DNA from: Promethearchaeati archaeon
GTDB taxonomy: Archaea; Asgardarchaeota; Atabeyarchaeia; Atabeyarchaeales; Atabeyarchaeaceae
DNA length: 35,936 nucleotides
Assembly (NCBI GenBank): GCA_019058495.1
Contig: JAHPYV010000004.1
Span: forward strand, 1 to 35,936
Direction of reading: 5' to 3'
Part shown: one piece after another, positions 23,787 to 32,546 of the stretch
How positions within the stretch are numbered: the first letter of the stretch is position 1
Layout: every line of letters starts with the position of its first letter
Notes under the pieces: generated by a model
Seen by the model: only the letters and a program-made list of their open reading frames with translations
Told to the model about the DNA's origin: nothing
The model's database searches: none
Program-made: the position numbers and the translations under genes

Positions 23787-24890
23787 TTAGCTAAGAAGCT
23801 TGAATTTTGGTTTGAGGTCCTGAATTACCTTCTGTAGCCCTGTGTACTCAACTTCCTCCATTCCGAGTCTGCCTGGCTCAAAGGGTCCATGTCTCCTCAT
23901 GTAATCCGCTATTTCGTTCGCCAGCGATCTCGCCCTGTCAAATGCGACGTCGTCGAAGAGGTCGGCTGGACCGACTAGACTAGCCTCATTTACCTGGAAT
24001 CCGAGCGCTACCATTCGTGGCGGTCCATCGAATCTCGTGCATTTCGCGTCCTTCAACCCAACTGGCATTATGGGCCCATGGTGACTTCCTCGCATCCACC
24101 CTGTTACGAGGTGTGGAAACGAAAATGCTTCCAGTATCTCTCCGACTGCTGGAAGACCATGCTGTGCTCTGACAAGAGCAACTGGGTCGTCTTTGCCAAC
24201 ATATTTCCCTGCAATGAGTGACAACCTTGTTGTGCTGACCGAAGCAGCTACGAGGTTATCAATGGCTCTGTAGATTTTCCTAATAATGTAGCGGCCCGTT
24301 GTTCCGATCAGTGCCAGTAGGTCGTAGTTCTCTTTTGGAGTCGTTAGTGTGATTACCTTGTTCTCCCTTACGTCCATTATTTCAAACTTGAATCCCTCAT
24401 GCATTCCTGGATCGATTATTAGGCCAGCCGTACAGAATGGATCTGCGAATATTCTGAATAATGGAAGGTTAAATGCCCCTGGAGCGGTTTTGTCAGCGAG
24501 GAGCGCCACGAGTGGTTCGCTCACTCTCTCCTCGAATTCTATTTCAGCAACTCCAGGGCCCATTCCTTTCACATTGCCTGAGAACGTGTCTTTGAGGAGA
24601 TCCTGTCCTGCAGCGTAGAGCTTTAGCCGCTTAGAGACATCCGCCGCTTCTTTGAAGGTGTTCCAAGCAAGCTCATGTATTTCAGAACTATCTTCACCTT
24701 TCCTATGTCCCATAATTAGTTCAAGGTCGTCGCCACAATGGGTGACTCGGTAATCAATAATCACCTCATCCTTCTTGGCCTTCTCCAAAGCCTTAGATGC
24801 ACAATCCAAGCAGTCTTCATGCACAATATGATGTCCGGCTAATGAGCCGATGTCAGCCTTAATTATCGATACCGTAGTCTTCTCAACCAA
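23787..24890 (-). CDS. fbp: Fructose-1,6-bisphosphate aldolase/phosphatase
   Basis: Bifunctional archaeal gluconeogenic enzyme (type V FBPase) that condenses triose phosphates to FBP and then dephosphorylates it. 367 aa with the family start TVSIIKADIGSLAGHH. Metal sites: D13, H20, D53-D54 (HCGDDLELIMGH) and the K133-A136 loop of ADKTAPGAFNLPLFR. The residues matching the known Tyr-Lys-Tyr catalytic set are Y230 and K233 (AGKYVGKDDP) and Y349 (VEYTGLQ). GSHHGPIMPV lies between. TTG 24890 has GGAGGA 10 nt upstream and a TATA box at 24944-24953. Confidence 0.96.
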   Translation of the reverse strand: MVEKTTVSIIKADIGSLAGHHIVHEDCLDCASKALEKAKKDEVIIDYRVTHCGDDLELIMGHRKGEDSSEIHELAWNTFKEAADVSKRLKLYAAGQDLLKDTFSGNVKGMGPGVAEIEFEERVSEPLVALLADKTAPGAFNLPLFRIFADPFCTAGLIIDPGMHEGFKFEIMDVRENKVITLTTPKENYDLLALIGTTGRYIIRKIYRAIDNLVAASVSTTRLSLIAGKYVGKDDPVALVRAQHGLPAVGEILEAFSFPHLVTGWMRGSHHGPIMPVGLKDAKCTRFDGPPRMVALGFQVNEASLVGPADLFDDVAFDRARSLANEIADYMRRHGPFEPGRLGMEEVEYTGLQKVIQDLKPKFKLLS

Positions 24891-24943
24891 TCTTCCATTC
24901 TCCTCCAGCGCTCTTTAACCTCGATTTACCTCGTAGATTCTAG

Positions 24944-24953
24944 ATTTATATAA
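24944..24953 (-). promoter_or_regulatory. TATA box for FBP aldolase/phosphatase
   Basis: TTATATAAAT on the minus strand is a near-perfect archaeal TATA box. Initiation near 24922 leaves a ~30-nt leader carrying GGAGGA. Confidence 0.6.
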
Positions 24954-25100
24954 TGTTTTCTGACTGTAAAACACCACAACTGGACAACGAGTGAATTCAA
25001 ATCAAGCCCGCGAAGACTTGACTAGGTTATGAGAGGAGAATTTCGAGGTGGAAAACGTCGTCTGCAAGCTCCGTTTCGTTCGGGTACTTGGGGTTAGCAG

Positions 25101-26888
25101 TCAAGCCACATAATAATATTCTCCTTTAGCCTTTTGTTCTACATCAAGTCGGGAGTTTTCTTTATTAACTCTCGGCCTGCCGGTGTGAATATCACGCCTA
25201 TATGTTATGCCAAGTCTGCGGAGAAAGGAATTCATTCCAGTTCTCAGATCGGTTGGACTTAGAGCCTCGCCTTTCCTACTAGGTTCACCGGCGAAAACCA
25301 TCAACCGATCACTTATCCAGTCAACGATCATTATGTCATGCTCTACTACGAAGGCGGCAACCCCTCGTTTTTCCACTGTTCTTCTAATCATTCTTGCTAC
25401 TGCAAGCCTTGACTCAGCGTCAATGTAAGCACTGGGTTCGTCGAGAAGGTATATGTCAGCCTCTCTTGATAGGCAAGCTGCTATCGCTACTTTCTGCAGT
25501 TCCCCACCTGAAAGTTCCTTAATTGGTCGGTCAAGGAGAGGTCTAAGTTCAAGTGGGCTGATTATCTCGGAATCATACGCCCCTGCGCTGAAGTTCTTCC
25601 CAGCTGCATCTCTCAGTAACTCGGTAACAGTCCCATCGAAATCTGCGCTCAGGTACTGCGGCTTGTACGAAACTTTCATTTTCTTATCAGGTGGGTTGCC
25701 CTCATCCGGTTCGATTATACTTGCCAGCAGCTTCACAAAAGTTGTTTTACCAATGCCGTTGGGGCCTAAGATCCCAATCGTTTCACTTTTCCTTATCTCG
25801 CCGCCATCCACTGATAGAGTGAAGCCTCCTAGTTTCTTCTCCATTGGCTCAAATTTCAGAATCATTTCCTCGACTGTAATCGTTGTTGGCGGAGACGGAC
25901 GGACATCAAATCTAACGGACTCAGTTCTGAATCTGACGTTCTCATCCGCGATGTACCCATCAAGATAAGCGTTAATGCCTTCGCGTACTCCATACGGATG
26001 TGAGATTACCCCAAATGCTCCTGCATCTCCGTAGAAAATGCAAACGTAGTCTGAGAGAAGGTCTAGCATCGCCAAGTCATGTTCGACTGTAACAACCATT
26101 TTGCCTGCGTTGGCTAGCTCTCGAATGGATTTGGCCACGACTATTCGCTCCTTTACATCAAGGTAACTGCTTGGTTCATCAAACAGATACACATCAGCAT
26201 CCCTTTCGATCGTCGCTGCCACCGCCACTCGCTGAAGCTCTCCCCCAGAGAGGACGCCAACATCTCTCTCCAAGACTCCTGTCAACTCCAAGTCCTTGAC
26301 TAGCCTGGTAGTTACGTTCCTCTCATCCACCTTGTGAAGAAGGTCTTTAACCTCACCCTTAACTGCGATTGGTAACTTCGTTATGTACTGAGGTTTATGA
26401 ACAATCTTCAGTTTCTTTCCTTCCATCTTCTCAAAATAAGCCTGTAGTTCAGAGCCACGGTAAAACCTCACTATCTCGGTCCAATCGGGCGGATTATCGT
26501 ACCTACCCAGGTTCAGTTTTATCTCTCCAGCTAGGATCTTTAGAGCTGTAGTCTTGCCAGCTCCATTGGGACCGACAAGTCCAGTGACTTTCCCTGGGCG
26601 GGGAATTGGTAGACGATAAAGCTCAAACGTATTGGGTCCGTACCGGTGAGTCAACTCTCCTCCGACTGCCTCAGGAGTGTTTACTACTCTAAGTGCACCA
26701 AAAGGGCACTTCTTGACACAGATGCCCTCACCTGAGCACAGATTCTCTGCAACATAAGGAAGCCCATCATCAGGGTTAATGACGATGGTCTCGTCTCCAG
26801 CTCTAACACGAGGACAGTACTTAATGCAAGGTTTGCCACAGTCCTTCGGTTTGCATCTGTCCCTAAGAAGTATAACCACTCTAACCAT
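25101..26888 (-). CDS. abce1: Ribosome-recycling ATPase ABCE1 (Rli1)
   Basis: Splits ribosomes after termination together with aRF1/Pelota. 595 aa. The N-terminal Fe-S domain (1-75) carries two 4Fe-4S sets: RCKPKDCGKPCIKYCP and NLCSGEGICVKKCPFGAL. ABC1: VGPNGAGKTTALK, LSGGELQRVAVA and YLFDEPSSYLD. ABC2: LGPNGIGKTTFVK, LSGGELQKVAIA and YLLDEPSAYID. A helix-loop-helix follows the first domain. ATG 26888 has a TATA box at 26927-26936. It is one of the most conserved archaeal genes, and all catalytic motifs are intact. Confidence 0.97.
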   Translation of the reverse strand: MVRVVILLRDRCKPKDCGKPCIKYCPRVRAGDETIVINPDDGLPYVAENLCSGEGICVKKCPFGALRVVNTPEAVGGELTHRYGPNTFELYRLPIPRPGKVTGLVGPNGAGKTTALKILAGEIKLNLGRYDNPPDWTEIVRFYRGSELQAYFEKMEGKKLKIVHKPQYITKLPIAVKGEVKDLLHKVDERNVTTRLVKDLELTGVLERDVGVLSGGELQRVAVAATIERDADVYLFDEPSSYLDVKERIVVAKSIRELANAGKMVVTVEHDLAMLDLLSDYVCIFYGDAGAFGVISHPYGVREGINAYLDGYIADENVRFRTESVRFDVRPSPPTTITVEEMILKFEPMEKKLGGFTLSVDGGEIRKSETIGILGPNGIGKTTFVKLLASIIEPDEGNPPDKKMKVSYKPQYLSADFDGTVTELLRDAAGKNFSAGAYDSEIISPLELRPLLDRPIKELSGGELQKVAIAACLSREADIYLLDEPSAYIDAESRLAVARMIRRTVEKRGVAAFVVEHDIMIVDWISDRLMVFAGEPSRKGEALSPTDLRTGMNSFLRRLGITYRRDIHTGRPRVNKENSRLDVEQKAKGEYYYVA

Positions 26889-26926
26889 GACTGAAGCCCC
26901 ACATCAAATTACTGTTCAAGAAGACG

Positions 26927-26936
26927 TAATTTATAT
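26927..26936 (-). promoter_or_regulatory. TATA box for ABCE1
   Basis: ATATAAATTA on the minus strand, placing transcription start about 15-20 nt before the ATG. Confidence 0.5.
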
Positions 26937-27163
26937 CAGGTTCGAATAGGTGTACCTTGAAGCGAGCATCAATTACCACTAAAGGATCATCTTTCAGATT
27001 TCCTTGCTTCTTCTCTCAATGTTATTCAGCAAGCTTCTTAAATAAATCGATAGGGATGAAGCCTCCAATATCCTGACATTCCACGCATACCTTATTAAAA
27101 GATTAAAAGGGAAGAAGGTGTTACTTCCGACTATCAGCTAATTCGTTGAACTTGGTGATACTG

Positions 27164-28108
27164 ATGTCAGCACCCAATTACATAATCTTATGCCACGGTG
27201 GAGCTGGTGAAGTAAGGTCAGGAAAAGAGAAGATCGTGGAAGAAGGAGTAAGAGAAGCAGTCATCAAAGGATTTTCAAAACTGAAGTCAAATGGAAGCGC
27301 TCTCGATGCTGTCGAGGAATGTGTGAAGACCATGGAAGATAATCCCAACTTCAATGCAGGCACTGGATCTGTCTTAACGATGAAAGGCACCATCGAGATG
27401 GATGCCTCAATTTCAGATGGCAGAACATTGAACTCAGGTGCCGTTGCAATGATCTCTAACATACGACACCCAGTATCATTAGCCAGGATGGTCATGGAGA
27501 AGACGGATCATGTGCTAGTAGTCGGGGAATCAGCGGAGAAGATAGCCGGAATATTCGGATTAGAGACATGCGACCCAAAGACACCTGAGCGAGTCGAGAT
27601 GTGGAGACAAGCAAAGAAGAGATTCGAGAAGGGTGAACTGAACTATCTACCTAAGACGATGAGCCTGATCAAGCTATTCCCTGACCTTACCGAGACTGTT
27701 GGTGCAGTAGCAGTGGACATTAACGGTGACTGCGCCGCCGCCACATCAACTGGAGGATTAATGCTTAAACTTCCAGGCAGACTAGGAGACACACCAATCA
27801 TAGGCGCAGGAAACTACGCGGATGGCAAGTCAGCGGTCAGTTGTACTGGCATCGGGGAAGTCGCAATCAGACTGTGTTTAGCCAAGACTGCTTGCGAATA
27901 CATCGAAGCAGGGCAACCTGCTCACGAGTCAGCCAATCATTGCATAGACCTAGTAAAAACTAAACAGCGTGGGCTACATATGGGAGTAGTAACAGTCGAC
28001 AAGAACTGCAATTATGGTCTCGCCCACAATACTAAGAACCTTGTTTGGGCTCTACAAACTAAAGAAATGAGCGCGCCAATGTCAGGAATGAAGTATCCTC
28101 CTAAGTAG
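27164..28108 (+). CDS. Plant-type L-asparaginase / isoaspartyl peptidase
   Basis: N-terminal-nucleophile hydrolase that cleaves L-Asn or isoaspartyl dipeptides after autoprocessing. Motifs: IILCHGGAGEVRSGKEKI at the N-terminus, NFNAGTGSVLTMKGTIEMDA, and the self-cleavage site LTETVGAVAVDINGDCAAAT, where the Thr of TVGAVA (T178 with this start) becomes the new N-terminus. STGGLMLKLPGRLGDTPIIG completes the substrate pocket. ATG 27164 has GGTGAT just upstream; the in-frame TTG 27146 would add six residues. The gene is convergent with PGI/PMI and fits an amino-acid-degrading lifestyle. Confidence 0.94.
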   Translation: MSAPNYIILCHGGAGEVRSGKEKIVEEGVREAVIKGFSKLKSNGSALDAVEECVKTMEDNPNFNAGTGSVLTMKGTIEMDASISDGRTLNSGAVAMISNIRHPVSLARMVMEKTDHVLVVGESAEKIAGIFGLETCDPKTPERVEMWRQAKKRFEKGELNYLPKTMSLIKLFPDLTETVGAVAVDINGDCAAATSTGGLMLKLPGRLGDTPIIGAGNYADGKSAVSCTGIGEVAIRLCLAKTACEYIEAGQPAHESANHCIDLVKTKQRGLHMGVVTVDKNCNYGLAHNTKNLVWALQTKEMSAPMSGMKYPPK

Positions 28109-28175
28109 GAAGAGTACTAAGAAACATCCAGGAGACCCTGAGATTTTCACTTTCTTTTGCTAATCCATTTGTCAT

Positions 28176-29318
28176 TTACTTATTCTTCATCTTCTTCACC
28201 TTGTTCTCAAGGTAGTTGGTTATGCTCAAATTGCCTGTGATTTCGATTTTCAGTCTCTCAATTACTTTGACAGGAGTAGGGTCGACTCCTCTCAATACCG
28301 CTGCATATAGACTCGCAAAGTCACCTAAACATAGTGCTGAGAACATCTTTGCCAGAGGAGTTTCCCCACTCGCTTTTATCTCAGTGATTTTGCCCACACT
28401 GCCTTGAAGAACAGTCCTTTCAGTTGATTCAATTCTGTTCCAGATCTCTTCTGGTTCCTGAGGATCCCTTATAATCACAGCGCAGAACTTCGAAGAAGTC
28501 TCTTTGTCTCCATCCCAACCAACCACGTCATTGTGGTCTCCTTCCGGCAACATCGACCAAAAGGCGGGAATCTTTGAGTTCTCGTTGAGTTGGGTCTTTA
28601 TTCTCTGGGCAACGGGAACATATCTTCCCCAACCATAAACCACGGGGATATAACCTGACAGCTCAAAAGCTATTTGTTTCGCTCTATTATTGTCAAAAGT
28701 GCTCTCAGGTCTTAATTCATTTCTTAGCCCTCGAAGGACTTCTATTACCTCATTTTTCTCGTGTGGATCCACTTCTATTCCGACTCTTCCAATAAGAGAT
28801 AATAGTGGCATAAAGAGATATGGTAATGCTCCTCTGGGTGGCAAACCAGAAGGAACCTTTACACAAGGAACGTTCAGTTCATCAGAGTACTCAGCCAACT
28901 TTCCTCCAGATGCTACTGAAACAACATTACATTCTCTCTCAACTGCTTCAACGAAAGCGGAAAGAGTCTCCTCGGTGTTTCCAGAGTAACTCACGGCTAC
29001 AACAAATGAGTACCTATCGACGAAGCTGGGTAAATGGTAATCCTGGGAGAGCATTATCGGGATCCTTGAGCGGTCAGCAGCCCAGGCTTTGATCAAGCTT
29101 CCTCCTATCGATGAACCTCCCATCCCTATGAAGACGATGTTCCTTGGAACTGGTGATATCCGTTTTAGGGCCTCCAAGTCCTCTGCTATCTCAAATGCCT
29201 CTAAGCAAGACTCAGGATAACTAAGCATTATTCCCCGCATCTTGGATGCGTCGACTTTTGCTATGTAGCTCAGGTCGTCAAGCAATGCCTTCGTTACTTG
29301 TGGGCTTGATGTTGACAA
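28176..29318 (-). CDS. Bifunctional phosphoglucose/phosphomannose isomerase
   Basis: SIS-fold isomerase of the archaeal PGI/PMI family, interconverting glucose-6-P or mannose-6-P with fructose-6-P. 380 aa. The first SIS domain has VFIGMGGSSIGGSLIKAW and VVAVSYSGNTEETLSAFVEA. The central loop VPSGLPPRGALPYLF matches the family's PRxAL. The second half has QLNENSKIPAFWSMLPEGDH and HNDVVGW, the catalytic Glu/His region. The start is TTG 29318 with GGAG 9 nt upstream. A TATA box lies at 29403-29412. It completes the sugar-phosphate set with FBPA/P and TPI. Confidence 0.94.
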   Translation of the reverse strand: MSTSSPQVTKALLDDLSYIAKVDASKMRGIMLSYPESCLEAFEIAEDLEALKRISPVPRNIVFIGMGGSSIGGSLIKAWAADRSRIPIMLSQDYHLPSFVDRYSFVVAVSYSGNTEETLSAFVEAVERECNVVSVASGGKLAEYSDELNVPCVKVPSGLPPRGALPYLFMPLLSLIGRVGIEVDPHEKNEVIEVLRGLRNELRPESTFDNNRAKQIAFELSGYIPVVYGWGRYVPVAQRIKTQLNENSKIPAFWSMLPEGDHNDVVGWDGDKETSSKFCAVIIRDPQEPEEIWNRIESTERTVLQGSVGKITEIKASGETPLAKMFSALCLGDFASLYAAVLRGVDPTPVKVIERLKIEITGNLSITNYLENKVKKMKNK

Positions 29319-29402
29319 GCTACATTACTCCATAGGAGAATTCCATGACCAATAGAAAAGCTACATCTGCAATAGAGATCTGTAGAATTATAGGGTGTTC
29401 CT

Positions 29403-29412
29403 CATATAAAAA
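29403..29412 (-). promoter_or_regulatory. TATA box for PGI/PMI
   Basis: TTTTTATATG on the minus strand, 85 nt upstream of the TTG start. Initiation near 29380 would leave a leader of about 60 nt. Confidence 0.45.
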
Positions 29413-29533
29413 TGAATGGAAGAAGGAGACCCAACAGGAATGAGAGACAGAAACAGAAAGTGGTTACCATTTCAAAAAAGGAAATTGCAGGCGCGCGGTA
29501 TTCGTTGTATTGTATTGGTAAATCTGTTCCAGG

Positions 29534-29854
29534 TCAATGCGTCCCAATCTGCTTATCAAATGATGACTGTATTATTTTCGGGCAACATATCCCATTAGCA
29601 AAGCTTCTTCCAGAACATTCAGGAATGAATATTACATGTGGATCAATCACGCATTTTGATCTAACTCCTTCATTATAGAATGGGCAATCGCGCGCTACTG
29701 AAGTGAACACCTCTCTGACCGCTCTTGCGCGATCTTCAATATTAAGAGGATCAATGCCTGCAAATAGAATCGGGTCACCGACTTTTTTCTTGTGGCATAT
29801 ATCGCAGTCAGTAACTTCACTCATCTCTCGTATCACTCTCGAACAAGACTTCAT
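29534..29854 (-). CDS. Cys-rich orphan, probable metal-binding protein
   Basis: A 106-aa protein with about nine cysteines: TDCDICHKKKVGDPILF (CxxC), RDCPFYNEGVRSKCVIDPHV and IPECSGRSFANGICCPKII. The pattern suggests one or two zinc or Fe-S sites. I do not recognise the family. ATG 29854 is used; ATG 29824 (MSEVTDCD) is an alternative. A TATA element at 29888-29898 on this strand supports the minus frame over the overlapping plus frame (29412-29678). It is upstream of and codirectional with PGI/PMI. Confidence 0.6.
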   Translation of the reverse strand: MKSCSRVIREMSEVTDCDICHKKKVGDPILFAGIDPLNIEDRARAVREVFTSVARDCPFYNEGVRSKCVIDPHVIFIPECSGRSFANGICCPKIIQSSFDKQIGTH

Positions 29855-29887
29855 CCAGTCTCGGACCGTGAGTCTGTCACATCATTC

Positions 29888-29898
29888 GATATTTAAAG
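29888..29898 (-). promoter_or_regulatory. TATA box for the Cys-rich orphan
   Basis: CTTTAAATATC on the minus strand, about 35 nt before ATG 29854; initiation near 29868 gives a short leader. The rest of the 29855-30146 gap shows nothing else I can support. Confidence 0.45.
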
Positions 29899-30146
29899 TC
29901 ACCATGATGTCGTCAGTGCAGGCGAATTCTTCCTTGGGGCCGATCAGCGTACCTCTCACTTGTAAGCAGATCTTAAGCTGTAATTGACGATACCTTAGCC
30001 TGAGGGCCACGGGAAGCGATGCTCACGAGAGAAGTTGATTGAGTGTATACAAAGATTTGATGGAGGAGCCTCAAAAGACGTCGTTGATAACCAAGAGGTG
30101 GCGAGACAAAGGTCGAATGTTAACATGTTTCAAAGCCCATTTAATT

Positions 30147-31046
30147 CTAAGGTTGGAAAAGCTTGTGCAGGAAAATCTTTCCTTTCCCTAGGGTTCCACC
30201 ATAGTTTGACGCCGTGATATTTAACACTCCCGGCACCTTTGTGGCATTCTCTACACCGAGTTTCATTGCTCTGACCACGTTCTCTAACTTCAGCCCGCTC
30301 ACAATGACCTCGTAAACGCATTTCACGTCCGCAGAAATCTTACTCCCTTCGTTTCGCGCTAGGCTCGGGCAGTATTCATCGTTGGTTGTCGCTACAGCAT
30401 CCTTGTACTTTTTCCCTCCAACCTTGGTTCCGGAAGCAGCGAATTTACTGACTGTATATGGAACAGATCTAGTGCTTTCGACTGCTCGCTCAGCGGCTTC
30501 TAATGCTGCCTCATCCGATTTCGCCAAAATGAGAAACATGCCACCAGAGATACCTTTCGCAATTCCGAATCTTTTCTCAATGTAGAAATATCCATCCATC
30601 TTTGGTATTCTAAAAACCTCTCTTCCAAAGGCAGTGACTTCGTCTTCAAATCCATCTCCAAACGTCTGTATCATTGTGCCTCTGATGTCCACAAATTCTT
30701 CAGCCATTTCCTGTGGCAAAACATCGAACACACTAGTTTTAGGGTACGGCATAACTCCTTTCCTTATTCTAACAATTAACCATTCTCTTAGCGGCTCGAA
30801 CTTCCTATCGATAAATTGAATTATGAAGCCAGGTCTGCCGTCGGGAGTCTCGTCAGATCCAGCTTCAGTCTCTATAGACGCTTCCGAAGGGGGTATAGTG
30901 GCTGACCTGCCAAGTCCTTTGGCTTCCATAGCTGATTCTAAGGCCCATTTTCTGTTCACAGAAGTTACAAGTATTCTTGCGACACGTGCCGTAAAGGTTT
31001 CACAGAAAGTATCGTCAACTGATACTTCGTTGACCCTGAAATCCAT
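30147..31046 (-). CDS. ftr: Formylmethanofuran:tetrahydromethanopterin formyltransferase
   Basis: Transfers formyl between methanofuran and H4MPT in the archaeal C1 pathway. 299 aa, very close to family length. Motifs in order: NEVSVDDTFCETFTARVARI, KWALESAMEAKGLGRSATI, SDETPDGRPGFIIQFID, FGDGFEDEVTAFGREVFRIP, GIAKGISGGMFLILAKSDEA, AASGTKVGGKKYKDAVATTN, DEYCPSLA and the C-terminal NITASNYGGTLGKGKIFLH. These match Ftr, not the folate-linked formiminotransferase that histidine-pathway neighbours might suggest. ATG 31046. A TATA-like stretch lies at 31107-31118. It is divergent from the GS-like gene. Confidence 0.95.
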   Translation of the reverse strand: MDFRVNEVSVDDTFCETFTARVARILVTSVNRKWALESAMEAKGLGRSATIPPSEASIETEAGSDETPDGRPGFIIQFIDRKFEPLREWLIVRIRKGVMPYPKTSVFDVLPQEMAEEFVDIRGTMIQTFGDGFEDEVTAFGREVFRIPKMDGYFYIEKRFGIAKGISGGMFLILAKSDEAALEAAERAVESTRSVPYTVSKFAASGTKVGGKKYKDAVATTNDEYCPSLARNEGSKISADVKCVYEVIVSGLKLENVVRAMKLGVENATKVPGVLNITASNYGGTLGKGKIFLHKLFQP

Positions 31047-31106
31047 GTTGTTATCTCACAATCCTTTTAGAAGATCCGATCATCATTAGATATACGTCTC
31101 ATTGTC

Positions 31107-31118
31107 AAAAATATATAG
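31107..31118 (-). promoter_or_regulatory. TATA box for ftr
   Basis: CTATATATTTTT on the minus strand, about 65 nt upstream of the ftr ATG, in the divergent region shared with the GS-like gene. Confidence 0.5.
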
Positions 31119-31154
31119 AACTTACTCTCAGGTGTCCGCGAACAAAAGAAAACC

Positions 31155-31163
31155 ATATAAAAA
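31155..31163 (+). promoter_or_regulatory. TATA box for the GS-like gene
   Basis: ATATAAAAA about 35 nt before ATG 31193. Initiation near 31187 leaves almost no leader, although GAGGGATT stands just before the ATG. Confidence 0.5.
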
Positions 31164-31192
31164 GGAGAAGCGATGTTCTCAGAGGGATTACA

Positions 31193-32521
31193 ATGAACAT
31201 ATTAGAAGTTACAAAGATAGCTAAAGAACAAAATGTGAAAGAGATAGCGCTGCAGTTTACAGATTTATCCGGTATCCTACATTCTCTTTGGGTACCCTGT
31301 GAGCTTTTTCCAAAAGTAGCTGAGGATGGCGTACATACAGATGGTTCATCCGTCGACATGGTAGACATAAGCGAAAGTGACCTGAAGGTGGTGCCAGTTG
31401 TAAGTTCATTCTCTTTGCTGCCACCCAGTCTTTTCCCTCAGAGGGTTGCAAGAGTCATGTGTGACTTATACGAGCCAGAATCGAACAGACCTTTTGAGAT
31501 TGACCCACGATTCGTACTAAAGAAGGTCATGGGCGACTCCGAGAAAATTCTTGGAAACTCTATCAAATATAACGCGTGTAGCGAAATAGAATATTTCTTA
31601 TTCAAGAAAGGCGAAGACGGCACCATAAAACGGCAAGATGAAGGAGGGTACCTTGCTAGTCCCCCAGCAGATCTTGGAATTGATGTGAGACTTGAGATCA
31701 CTCAGGGTCTAAGAAGCATAGGCATATTGGTTGAGAAACACCATCACGAGGTTCCTCCTGGGAAATACGAGTTGAACCTAGCCTATACCGATGCATTGAG
31801 AATGGCTGACATCACATATTTGGTTAAGTTGATTGTAAAAATGACTGCAGCTAGGAGCGGGCTAGCTGCGTCTTTCATGCCGAAGCCTTTTCATGATGGA
31901 TATGGGTGTGGACTGCACACTCACGTTAGTCTTACAGATAGTAAAAAGCCCCAGAATCTGTTCTATGATCCAAAAGGGAGTTACGGTCTGAGCGAAATAG
32001 CCTTAAACTTCATCGCGGGAATTCTAACCCATGCAAAGGGTTTGGTAGCCTTGACTAGCTCCTCAGTCAACTCGTACAAAAGGCTAGTGCCCGGTTGGGA
32101 AGCTCCAGTCTACATTTCATGGGCTAAGTATAATCGATCAGTTCTTGTCCGTGTTCCACCAGGAAAAGATATGAGCACTAGGGTCGAGTATAGACCCACG
32201 GATGGATCATGCAACTTTTACGTTGCGTTTGCTGGTATTCTAGCCGCTGGAATGGATGGCATCAAAAGGAAAATCGAGCTTCCCGAGCCTGTAGAAGAAG
32301 ACATCTATGAAATGAGCGACAAACAAAGGACCGAAAGAGGAATAGACGTGCTTCCGGGGAATCTGGGTGATGCCCTTACCGAGTTCTCTAGAGACAAGTA
32401 CATGCAAGATGCATTAGGTCACGCGTTCTGTGACAAGTTCCTCCAACTGAAGACCAAAGAGTGGAGAACCTTCAATTTCACCGTGCATGAATGGGAGAGA
32501 AAGAAGTACTTGGATGTCTAG
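31193..32521 (+). CDS. Glutamine synthetase-like gamma-glutamyl ligase
   Basis: A type I glutamine-synthetase fold protein, 442 aa. Conserved elements: DGSSVDM, CSEIEYFLF, HHHEVPPGKYELNL, FMPKPFHDGYGCGLHTHVSL, NSYKRLVPGWEAP, YNRSVLVRVPP and RVEYRPTDGSCNFYVAFAGI. ATP and metal ligands appear kept. Several substrate-site blocks differ from true GlnA: GQHE is GKYE, NGSGMH is YGCGLH, and PDPxxNPYL is TDGSCNFYV. No adenylylation loop is evident. It may be an ordinary divergent GlnA or a ligase for another amine. It is 25 nt upstream of hutI, probably one operon, which suggests a role in handling nitrogen from histidine. Confidence 0.88.
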   Translation: MNILEVTKIAKEQNVKEIALQFTDLSGILHSLWVPCELFPKVAEDGVHTDGSSVDMVDISESDLKVVPVVSSFSLLPPSLFPQRVARVMCDLYEPESNRPFEIDPRFVLKKVMGDSEKILGNSIKYNACSEIEYFLFKKGEDGTIKRQDEGGYLASPPADLGIDVRLEITQGLRSIGILVEKHHHEVPPGKYELNLAYTDALRMADITYLVKLIVKMTAARSGLAASFMPKPFHDGYGCGLHTHVSLTDSKKPQNLFYDPKGSYGLSEIALNFIAGILTHAKGLVALTSSSVNSYKRLVPGWEAPVYISWAKYNRSVLVRVPPGKDMSTRVEYRPTDGSCNFYVAFAGILAAGMDGIKRKIELPEPVEEDIYEMSDKQRTERGIDVLPGNLGDALTEFSRDKYMQDALGHAFCDKFLQLKTKEWRTFNFTVHEWERKKYLDV

Positions 32522-32546
32522 CCGCGAGTGAGGAAGGTGCTAAGAC

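Noticed and set aside
29412-29678. Plus-strand ORF (88 aa) with an ATG just after a TATA-like run
   Set aside because: The TATA is only ~5 nt from the ATG and fits the PGI/PMI promoter on the other strand. The overlapping minus ORF has a better promoter and Cys pattern.
30147-31046. Glutamate formiminotransferase, suggested by hut neighbours
   Set aside because: The motif series is that of Ftr (formylmethanofuran:H4MPT formyltransferase) along its full length.
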